Assembly (NCBI GenBank): GCA_020639075.1
Contig: JACKHI010000001.1
Location: 3,906,001 to 3,970,000, forward strand
Direction of reading: 5' to 3'
DNA length: 64,000 nucleotides
Origin: Phycisphaerales bacterium
GTDB taxonomy: Bacteria > Planctomycetota > Phycisphaerae > UBA1845 > UTPLA1
Shown: positions 34,166 to 41,562 of the stretch, one piece after another
Layout: each line of letters opens with the position of its first letter
Position numbering within the stretch: the first letter of the stretch is position 1
Position numbers and translations under genes: made by a program
The notes under the pieces: generated by a model
The model's database searches: none
Seen by the model: only the letters and a program-made list of their open reading frames with translations
Told to the model about the DNA's origin: nothing

Positions 34166-35830
34166 TTACGTCGCCGGCCCGTGCGTCGCTGCGCTGTCGA
34201 TCGTTGTTCCCGGTGGCGTCGCCGGAAGGACGATTCGGATGAGAGTTCCTTCACCTGTCACGCTCTTGACAGTGATGCGGCCCTGATGTTCGTCGACGAT
34301 TTTCTTGGCGACGGCCAGTCCCAATCCCGTGCCGCCGTGGCCTTTGGTTGAATAGAACGCGTCGAAGATCTTCTCGCGCATTTCCTCGGGGATGCCGTCG
34401 CCGTTGTCGCCGACGGTCAGGATGACGGCGTTCTCGTCCTCATCGAATTCAAGCGTGACGTTGACGACGCCTTCCGATCGCGGCACGGCGTCGATGGCGT
34501 TGTTGATGATGTTGAGGGCCACTTGGTGGATGCCGTTTTCATCGACGGGAATCGCCGGGATGTTGTCGGCGAGGCGGGTCTTGAGGAGGATACCGCGTTC
34601 GTCTGCGCGGGGTTGGGCGAGCTTCAACACGTCCTTCAATAGCGACACGAGTTGAACGGGGCCTCGTCTGGGTTCGCGCTGTTTGGCGAAGGCGAGCATG
34701 TTCATCGTAAGGGCGAAAATGTTGTCGAGATTGCGGCGGACAATTTCCCAGCCTTGTTCGATCGTCTCGGTCTTGCCGCCGCGCAGTCCCATTTCGACGA
34801 CGTCGGAGCCGCCGCGCAGGCCCTGCAGGATGTTCTTGATGTAATGCGACAATGCGGCGACGGTCTCACCCGCAGCGGCGAGGCGTTCCGTGCGCATGCG
34901 TTCGTTCACAAGTCGTGCGTCCTCGATGGCGACGCCGGCCATCTGACCGATGGCGGCGACGAGGCGAAGCTGTTCTTCCGAGTAGATATGCTTCGCCATG
35001 GCGCAGTCGACGTAAAGGACGCCGATGACGCGTTCGTGTGCGATCATCGGGACGCAGATGACGCTGGACAGACCGATGGCTTTGATGCTTGTATCGTCAG
35101 GTCTGTTGAAGCGGGAGTCGCTCATAGCGTTGGAGCAGAGGACGCCTTCTTTTTTCTGTACGACGTGTTCGATGATGTTGCGGCCTGCGCGGACGCGATC
35201 CTCTTTTTCGTCGAGGGCGCGGATCGCCTCCATTTCGAATTTGCCGGATTTCTCCTCGTGCAGCAGGATGAAGCCGCGATCGGCCGGGACTTCCTCAAAC
35301 ACGAGATCCAGAACGCGCTGTGTGAGCTGCGACGGCGTGAGTGCGGCGCCGACGGCGTCGAGCAGCGTGGAGATCACGCGCCAGGAGCGTACGGCCTCGG
35401 CGGCGGCGGGCGATGCGAGGATCATGCTGTCGTCGCCGGCGCTGACGGTACCGATGATGGATCCGCCGGATCCTCCGCCGACGTCGAGGTCGACGAGATC
35501 GGCGGAAATCGTTGAACTGGAAGCGCGGGTTTCTCCTTCGCTGCCGTCCCAGACGAGGATCGTGGCGCCCATGCGGATCTTGTCGCCGTCTTTCAGTCGC
35601 GTGGGTCGTTCGAGTCGTTTCTCGTTGAGGTAGGTGCCGTTGGCGCTCCGCAGGTCGTCGAGCATCCAGCTTCGGCCCGAGCGTTTGAGTTCCGCGTGTC
35701 TGCGCGAGACGGTATAGTCCGTCAGAGGCGTGGCGTCCGAGGCGCGGCCGACGAGGATCGTCTCCTGGTCCTTTCGGACGCGGAATCGCTGGCCTTTGTC
35801 GGGGCCTTGTAAGACCATGAGTGTGGGCAC
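34166..35830 (-). CDS. FHA-GAF sensor histidine kinase
   Basis: The protein, 554 residues from GTG 35830, has an FHA domain (about 5-95: LVGRAS, SRRHAEL, SANGTYLNEKRL) for phosphothreonine binding. A GAF domain (about 155-325: ADRGFILLHEEKSG, VICVPMIAHERVIGVLYVDC) is followed by a HisKA-like helix with the phospho-acceptor His in LSHYIKNILQGL. The HATPase domain shows NIINNAIDAVP (N box), VGDNGDGIPEEM and FDAFYSTKGHGGTGLGLAVA. No membrane segment is seen, so it is cytosolic. GTG 35830 has AGAGG upstream and gives the family-like VPTLMVLQGPDKG start; ATG 35818 is possible. No partner regulator is adjacent. Confidence 0.88.
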   Translation of the reverse strand: MPTLMVLQGPDKGQRFRVRKDQETILVGRASDATPLTDYTVSRRHAELKRSGRSWMLDDLRSANGTYLNEKRLERPTRLKDGDKIRMGATILVWDGSEGETRASSSTISADLVDLDVGGGSGGSIIGTVSAGDDSMILASPAAAEAVRSWRVISTLLDAVGAALTPSQLTQRVLDLVFEEVPADRGFILLHEEKSGKFEMEAIRALDEKEDRVRAGRNIIEHVVQKKEGVLCSNAMSDSRFNRPDDTSIKAIGLSSVICVPMIAHERVIGVLYVDCAMAKHIYSEEQLRLVAAIGQMAGVAIEDARLVNERMRTERLAAAGETVAALSHYIKNILQGLRGGSDVVEMGLRGGKTETIEQGWEIVRRNLDNIFALTMNMLAFAKQREPRRGPVQLVSLLKDVLKLAQPRADERGILLKTRLADNIPAIPVDENGIHQVALNIINNAIDAVPRSEGVVNVTLEFDEDENAVILTVGDNGDGIPEEMREKIFDAFYSTKGHGGTGLGLAVAKKIVDEHQGRITVKSVTGEGTLIRIVLPATPPGTTIDSAATHGPAT

Positions 35831-36163
35831 GTCGGGATAGCCTCTTGCTCGGCCCGGCCGTCGGGCGATGGTCGTCGGAAAGTGCTGCACCGATCGCCCG
35901 CGTCCGGGTGGTCGACGCCGAACCTGCGAAGATCGGAAGCGTACAAACGTCTCTGACGTATCCGCGAATTCGCGTCCCATGAAACGAAACGGGATACGAA
36001 TCCCTCGATCGACGCGTTACAATGCGTTCGATCGGGGTCGATTTGGATGTTGTTTCATCGGATCGACGAATCGTCGCGTACTGATAAAAGTGTATGAACG
36101 GCCCAAATCGGGGTCAAACGGGCGTTTTCGGGGAATTGTCCGAATGTCCGGAGGAGAGAAGCG
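35831..36163. other. Divergent gap of 333 nt
   Basis: This lies between the FHA-GAF kinase and the divergent gene at 36164. I see no RNA, repeat or convincing gene; it presumably holds the two promoters. Confidence 0.55.
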
Positions 36164-36571
36164 ATGCCGCGTATTTCGGCGGGCGAAACCCAACGGCTGA
36201 CATTGGCCATTCACTCGCATGATTTTCTCCATCGCATCATGCGTCGGATCGAGCAGTTGCATCGGATCGTGTTCCACGCCGACACGCTGGACTGGAAATT
36301 CGTTCGGGCATCAGCCGAGGAAATCCTCGTTGCCGACATCGTGACGCGCCATCAGGGCGGCATCGACGGCGTTTATTTCGCCCTTCGAGCGATTGAGGAC
36401 GGCGGTCGCGACTGGCAGAGCGCGATTGAGGAATATGCGTCCTATATCCACAACTACTACACGACGCCGCTCGGCGTGGTGATTCGTCGAGATCTGTTTG
36501 GCGAGGCCTCCCACTTTGTGACGCCGAATGCGGGCGATCAATCGGCGATGGCAACGTCCGAGAAGCGATAG
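36164..36571 (+). CDS. Hypothetical protein, 135 residues
   Basis: Not recognised. The ATG follows a strong GGAGGAGAG ribosome site, which supports expression. The protein is mostly helical and soluble, with a His-rich start (AIHSHDFLHRIMRRIEQLHR) and a Tyr-rich stretch EEYASYIHNYYTTPLGVVIR. No Cys pairs or membrane segments are present. Confidence 0.65.
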   Translation: MPRISAGETQRLTLAIHSHDFLHRIMRRIEQLHRIVFHADTLDWKFVRASAEEILVADIVTRHQGGIDGVYFALRAIEDGGRDWQSAIEEYASYIHNYYTTPLGVVIRRDLFGEASHFVTPNAGDQSAMATSEKR

Positions 36572-36665
36572 ACTTCAGCGATCGAAATTCGGGAGTTGGC
36601 CTTCCGGCGGGAGCGGACCGATATCGACTCAGGTTGGATCGATACGGCAGACCGGAGGCATTGCG

Positions 36666-36794
36666 ATGGCGGATTTCGACTTTGTGGCGTCAATGATAGA
36701 CGTGATTACGGCCGTGCTGGAGTTTCTCTTCCAGTGGCTGGGTATGGCGCTGGCTGAGACGGGCCGAGCCGCGATGGGAACGACGATTCGCTGA
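36666..36794 (+). CDS. Small hydrophobic protein, 42 residues
   Basis: ATG 36666 is preceded by CGGAGGCATTGCG, a good ribosome site. The peptide has one hydrophobic/amphipathic stretch (SMIDVITAVLEFLFQWLGMA) and a short polar tail. Its size and hydrophobicity suggest a small membrane protein. It may be co-transcribed with the gene at 36164, 94 nt upstream. Confidence 0.5.
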   Translation: MADFDFVASMIDVITAVLEFLFQWLGMALAETGRAAMGTTIR

Positions 36795-36966
36795 AGTCGG
36801 CGATCGTCCGCGATCTATTTTTCGCGTGGCGTTGTTTTTCAGCTCGCCGTTCCAGCGAAACCGATTGACGCGGCCCATGCGGGTTGTTTAGGCTCGTTGT
36901 GAACGGAGTGGAGCGCGGCGACGCTTGTCGTACGCGAGTCGCCATTTCGGGTTTGAGGGGTTCATC

Positions 36967-37821
36967 ATGCGACTTCCGGCCAATTGCCTCGTTGTTTCTA
37001 TTCTTGCGATGTTCGGCGTCGGCGCGACTGCGTTCGGCGACGCGATTGATTTCACGGTGGATCAGGCCCAGTCGAATGTGATGGTCACAATCACGCTGGA
37101 CACGCCGGTCGGCGCCGACACTGATTCCGACACGTCGTCGGTCACGGGAATGATCACAGGGGTTGTTGATTCGCCCACGGCTCCGTTCGGCAATTTCCAG
37201 ATCACGGACATGATTGTGTCGACTGCGGAATCGACGGCGCTGAGCTTCTGCTTCGTTCCGATCGGCCCCGCCTGTCTGGCCGGCGTGAATGTGACGTCGA
37301 ACGTCGGCGGCATGAATGTTGTGATGGTCACGCCGGGGTTGCCGGCGCCTGTGGTCGCGGGTGCGTTCACGCAGGTCGGCAACGATCTGCAGTTGCTCGG
37401 CGACATCAACGTCACGGCGACGGGGCTGGCCGTCGGGCAGATACCGGAGGGTCCGTTCGTTATCGATTCGGATCCGTTGCAGAACGACTTGCCGGGCACA
37501 CTGACGCGGATCGGCGACACGTTCACGCTGACGATCGACCTGGATGCGACGGGGATGATCGACGATCCGGATACGGGCGTGATGATCGACTTCACAATGA
37601 CGGGGACGATTGTCGCGACGGGGCAGGCACCGGTCGTGTTGCCGGGGGATCTGGACTGCTCGGGCGTTGTCGATCTTGACGATGCTCCTTTGCTTGTCGA
37701 GGCCCTGCTTGCGCCAGGCTCGTTCAGCGGCTGCGATATCAATCGGGCGGACGTGGACGAGAACGGCGCCACGAACAGTCTTGATGTTGCGGCGTTTGTG
37801 GCGGCGGTGCTCGGGAACTGA
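36967..37821 (+). CDS. Secreted protein with dockerin-like C-terminus
   Basis: A 284-residue protein with a signal peptide (LVVSILAMFGVGATAFGDA). The body is a Val/Thr/Asp-rich beta protein of unknown function. The last 60 residues carry dockerin-like repeats (PGDLDCSGVVDLDDAPLLVE and ADVDENGATNSLDVAAFVAA). ATG 36967 places the signal peptide correctly; the frame stays open slightly upstream. Confidence 0.78.
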   Translation: MRLPANCLVVSILAMFGVGATAFGDAIDFTVDQAQSNVMVTITLDTPVGADTDSDTSSVTGMITGVVDSPTAPFGNFQITDMIVSTAESTALSFCFVPIGPACLAGVNVTSNVGGMNVVMVTPGLPAPVVAGAFTQVGNDLQLLGDINVTATGLAVGQIPEGPFVIDSDPLQNDLPGTLTRIGDTFTLTIDLDATGMIDDPDTGVMIDFTMTGTIVATGQAPVVLPGDLDCSGVVDLDDAPLLVEALLAPGSFSGCDINRADVDENGATNSLDVAAFVAAVLGN

Positions 37822-38074
37822 AGTGACGTGCGGGGTCGAATTCCGCACGAGGCTCGTTCGGCGAATTACCGGTTCTCTTCAAATCCTATTTCTGCCATTT
37901 CGTTTCCGGCGCCGCCGTTGTCGGCGTCCGGCTTGGCCGGACATCGCCGTGGCTGTCGTATTTCATGCCTTTTGCGTGCTCGCGTGCGAAAAAGCCCTCG
38001 ATCGCTATCATGTTCGTTTTCGAGCAGGCAGCTGCCCGGACCAATGCAACGACTGATTTCAGGAGCGCCGAATC

Positions 38075-39745
38075 GTGAGCCATCCCATGTTTGAGAAACA
38101 TCGCAAGACGCTGGACGACGCGTGCAAGGCCATTCGCGAGCGCGGGTATTGGAGCGCTTATCCGGAAGTGCCCAGCGGGAAGATATACGGCGAATCCGCC
38201 AAAGATGATGGTCTGGCCGGATTCCAGGCGCGCCTCAACAAGCCGTTTGCGATCGAGGGACAGCCGGGGGAAGTCGGTCGCGTCGGTCACGAGGTGTCGC
38301 CGTATGGACCGGCGCTCGGCGTGACGTATCCGAAGTCGGATCTCGATACGTTGTTGCGCGCGGCGCAGGGAGCGCTGTCCGGTTGGCGCGAGGCCGGCAT
38401 CGAAGCACGCGTCGGCGTGTGTCTGGAGATATTGCATCGCCTCAACAAGCGCAGCTTTGAACTTGCAAACGCCGTGATGCACACGACGGGTCAGGGATTC
38501 ATGATGGCGTTCCAGGCGGGCGGACCGCACGCGCAGGATCGCGGTCTGGAAGCGGTGGCCTATGCCTATGACGAGATGATGCGGACGCCGGAGAAGGCGA
38601 CGTGGCGCAAGCAGGTCGGCAAGGAAGAGTTCGTCACGCTGGAGAAGCGCTATCGCATCATGCCGCGCGGCGTGGCGCTGACGATCGGGTGTTCGACGTT
38701 TCCGACGTGGAACGGTTATCCGGGGATTTTCGCGAGTCTTGCGACGGGCAATCCCGTCGTGGTCAAGCCGCATCCGGGCGCGATTCTTCCGCTGGCGATA
38801 TCCGTCGAGATTGCGCGCGATGTGTTGAAGGAGTCGGGCTTCGATCCGAACGTGATCACGTTGCTTGCCGATTCGCTTGATGCGCCGATCACCAAAGATG
38901 TCGCGATCCGGCCCGAGATTCGCGTGATCGACTACACGGGCGGTTCGGAATTCGGGAATTGGCTGGAGAAGACGGCGACGCAGGCGATCGTTCTGACGGA
39001 GAAGGCCGGCGTCAACACGATGATCCTGGACAGCTGCGACGACTTGCGGGCGGTGACGGGCAATCTGGCGTTTTCGCTCTGCCTCTATTCGGGGCAGATG
39101 TGTACGACGCCGCAGAACATATTCATCCCGAAGGACGGCATGAAAGTCGGCGGAGAAACGAAATCGTTTGACGAGATTGCCGGTGCGATCGTGAAGGCGG
39201 TCGATTGGATGCTGAGCGATCCGCGTCGCGCGACGGAGGTGCTGGGGGCGATTCAGAATGATCGCACAGTGCTCCGGATCGGTCAGGCCGCGGGCGAGGG
39301 CGCCGAGATTCTGCGCGAGTCGGCGAAGATCGCGAACGAGGCGTTCCCGGAAGCGCGCGTGCATACGCCGCTGATCCTGAAGACGGATGCGAGTCGGAAG
39401 GAGCTCTTCATGCGCGAGATGTTCGGACCGATCTCGTACATCATTGCGACGGACAATACGGATCAGAGCGTCCGGCTGGCGGCGGAGGCGTCGCGGAACT
39501 GCGGTGCGATCACGGCGGGCATTTACTCGACGAATGAAGCAACGCTGAACAGGGCGGTCGAGGCGCTTGCCGAGGCGGGGGCGGCGACGTCGTGCAACCT
39601 TTCGGGGCAGATCTTCGTCAACCAGGCGGCGGCGTTCAGCGACTTCCACGTCAGCAGCGGCAACCCGGCGGGGAATGCGACGTTGTGCGATAGTGCGTTT
39701 GTGTCGCGGCGATTCAGCGTCGTACAGAGCCGCGTCTGCGTGTGA
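38075..39745 (+). CDS. paaN: PaaN-like aldehyde dehydrogenase
   Basis: A 556-residue protein resembling the aldehyde-dehydrogenase-type PaaN annotated in phenylacetate degradation. It has IGCSTFPTWNGYPGIFASLA and NPVVVKPHPGAILPLA, catalytic Glu309 in VLTEKAG and catalytic Cys343 in YSGQMCTTPQN; the 34-residue spacing is normal for the superfamily. There is no MaoC-like hydratase domain. No other paa gene is nearby, so the physiological substrate is open. Start GTG 38075 (MSHPMFEKHRKTL). Its stop overlaps the miaE start by 4 nt (GTGA). Confidence 0.82.
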   Translation: MSHPMFEKHRKTLDDACKAIRERGYWSAYPEVPSGKIYGESAKDDGLAGFQARLNKPFAIEGQPGEVGRVGHEVSPYGPALGVTYPKSDLDTLLRAAQGALSGWREAGIEARVGVCLEILHRLNKRSFELANAVMHTTGQGFMMAFQAGGPHAQDRGLEAVAYAYDEMMRTPEKATWRKQVGKEEFVTLEKRYRIMPRGVALTIGCSTFPTWNGYPGIFASLATGNPVVVKPHPGAILPLAISVEIARDVLKESGFDPNVITLLADSLDAPITKDVAIRPEIRVIDYTGGSEFGNWLEKTATQAIVLTEKAGVNTMILDSCDDLRAVTGNLAFSLCLYSGQMCTTPQNIFIPKDGMKVGGETKSFDEIAGAIVKAVDWMLSDPRRATEVLGAIQNDRTVLRIGQAAGEGAEILRESAKIANEAFPEARVHTPLILKTDASRKELFMREMFGPISYIIATDNTDQSVRLAAEASRNCGAITAGIYSTNEATLNRAVEALAEAGAATSCNLSGQIFVNQAAAFSDFHVSSGNPAGNATLCDSAFVSRRFSVVQSRVCV

Positions 39746-40365
39746 GCGTGATGTCGCGACCGGCCGATCTACCCCTGAGATATCGAACGCCCGATGCGTG
39801 GGCGAAGCAGGCAATGTGCGATCCGCTTGCGCTGCTGAATGATCATGCGCACCTCGAGAAGAAGGCGGCGGCCAATGCGTTGGAGCTTCTCAACCGTTGG
39901 CCGGAGCCGAATCCGCCTGAGTATTGGGTCGAGAAGATGAGTGCGATCGCGCGGGATGAGGTGGATCACCTGGCGATTGTGACGCGGCTGCTTGCGCGGC
40001 GCGGCGGGCGATTGACCAAGTACCATCGCAACGCGTATGCGAGTGATCTTCGCGCGCTGGTGCGCAGCGGTCGAGGAACGGCCGAGTTGCTCGATCGATT
40101 GATGATCTCGGCGCTGATCGAGGCGCGGAGTTGCGAACGATTCGAGGTGCTGTCGCGCAATTGCGGAGATGTGGAATTGCGGCGGTTGTACGACGATTTG
40201 TGGGCTTCGGAGAACGGCCATTACCTCATATTCATCGATCTCGCGCGGCAGTTGCCTCAGGCGGCGGATGCAGTGGAGGCGCGATGGGATGAGATGCTGG
40301 ATGCCGAGGCGCGGATCATCGAAGCGCAGCCGCCGGGGGCGCGAATGCACAGCGGCGTGGAGTAG
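39742..40365 (+). CDS. miaE: tRNA-(ms2io6A)-hydroxylase MiaE
   Basis: A ferritin-like diiron monooxygenase that hydroxylates the isopentenyl group at A37 of tRNAs. The 207-residue protein shows the expected ligand set: Glu39 (HAHLEKK), Glu73 and His76 (ARDEVDHL), Glu127 (IEARSCERF), Glu157 and His160 (SENGHYLIF). The GTG start overlaps the paaN stop as GTGA; an ATG at 39751 is an alternative. Coupling to an aldehyde dehydrogenase gene is unusual. Confidence 0.9.
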   Translation: MSVMSRPADLPLRYRTPDAWAKQAMCDPLALLNDHAHLEKKAAANALELLNRWPEPNPPEYWVEKMSAIARDEVDHLAIVTRLLARRGGRLTKYHRNAYASDLRALVRSGRGTAELLDRLMISALIEARSCERFEVLSRNCGDVELRRLYDDLWASENGHYLIFIDLARQLPQAADAVEARWDEMLDAEARIIEAQPPGARMHSGVE

Positions 40366-40435
40366 CGCCTTCTTCCAGTGCGCTTATTCACACCCATGAC
40401 TGGCCGTCCTCGGAAGGCTGGGGGCGCCGTTCGTA

Positions 40436-41488
40436 TCAGATGTTCATCAGGTGATCGGGGTTGTTTCGCGCGAAGTCTTCGACGCCGGCGGCGTACTGCT
40501 TGACGATTTCGCGGATGACGGCCGGTTCGTCGGCGTCGGGTTGGCGATCGATCAGCGGCGGCGTGACGACGACTTCATATCGGTAGTAGGGCTTCGAAAC
40601 GATGAACCCCTGAAGAATGACCGCATTGCAGCGGATCGCGATCTGGAGAGGACCCACGAGGACGTCGCGCTCCTCGCCGAAGAGCCGCACGGATTCGGTC
40701 TTGGTGCGCTGCCCACGTTTGCGATCGGCGTCGAGCAGGCTGGCGACGATCTTGTTCTGCTGAAGGTGCCGATAGATGCCGCGCGGAAATGAATTGGCCG
40801 CGAACATCTTCATTCTGCGGATTTCGGGAAACGTTTCTGTATAGCGATTCTGTATATAGCGTCGGACGGCGCTTTCCTTGCCGTCGCGCACGCCCGCGAG
40901 TTCGTAGCCGAGCAGTGCCATCAGCAGGCCGGCGATATGGTGCGAGCCGAAATGACAGAGGGCGACGTAGACGCCGCGGCCTTGTTCGAGACCGTCGTCG
41001 ATGTTCTGAATGCCCGTCAGTTCGATGCGGTTTTCGATCTTGGTGCGCGGGATGCGGTCCATGATCGTATAGAACATCTTGTCGCAGCGGACGCGCATGA
41101 AGTACCGGATGGCGTAGCGACGCCGGAATTTGGGCGTGGCGTCGTTCTTGAAATAGTCGCTGAGCTTGCGGTGCACGCGCCGTCGCCGGCGGAAGTCGAC
41201 GATGTACTCGCCGAGGGCGAAGGCGCAGCCGAGCATGTAGAGGCCCGTCAACGTGAGGCAGCGCTGGACGGCGACGAGCAGGAAGCGCACGAAGCGGATG
41301 CGCAAAAGCGTCAGGAACGGAACCGGATGCTCCTGGATCGAAAGAATGCCCGGTGCGGCGTCCGGCGCATCGCCGTGTTCGCGCGCGCCATCGGCCGGAT
41401 CATCGACTGCGTCCGATCGCTCCTGGTCCGGCCGGGCTTGGTCAGTTTCCATACTCACGAATTGGTCGCGCGACGAGACGATCCCCAT
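40436..41488 (-). CDS. LpxL/HtrB-like lysophospholipid acyltransferase family protein
   Basis: A 350-residue protein with an N-terminal polar region, one membrane helix near residues 70-95, and an acyltransferase fold. The motif region reads VALCHFGSHHIAGLL, where LpxL-type enzymes have HxxxxE. Here the catalytic acid position is His (HFGSHH), so activity is uncertain. Later segments (LDADRKRGQ, VRLFGEERDVLVGPLQIAIR, VILQGFIVSK) match the LpxL order. An alternative start is ATG 41452. It is convergent with miaE and lies downstream of the EF-G-like gene. Confidence 0.75.
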   Translation of the reverse strand: MGIVSSRDQFVSMETDQARPDQERSDAVDDPADGAREHGDAPDAAPGILSIQEHPVPFLTLLRIRFVRFLLVAVQRCLTLTGLYMLGCAFALGEYIVDFRRRRRVHRKLSDYFKNDATPKFRRRYAIRYFMRVRCDKMFYTIMDRIPRTKIENRIELTGIQNIDDGLEQGRGVYVALCHFGSHHIAGLLMALLGYELAGVRDGKESAVRRYIQNRYTETFPEIRRMKMFAANSFPRGIYRHLQQNKIVASLLDADRKRGQRTKTESVRLFGEERDVLVGPLQIAIRCNAVILQGFIVSKPYYRYEVVVTPPLIDRQPDADEPAVIREIVKQYAAGVEDFARNNPDHLMNI

Positions 41489-41562
41489 CGACGGCGAAAG
41501 GCTCCGAACGGGATCGGCAGATGCCGATCCGTGTGTTTCATACCGAGGCGGAACGCGGGGCC

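Noticed and set aside
37926..37942. GTCCGGC-ttg-GCCGGAC hairpin after the dockerin gene as terminator
   Set aside because: A 7-bp stem without a T-run and more than 100 nt past the stop; not enough to call.
37886..39814. 642-codon open frame on the minus strand
   Set aside because: Antisense shadow of paaN, Arg/His-rich with no recognisable motif.
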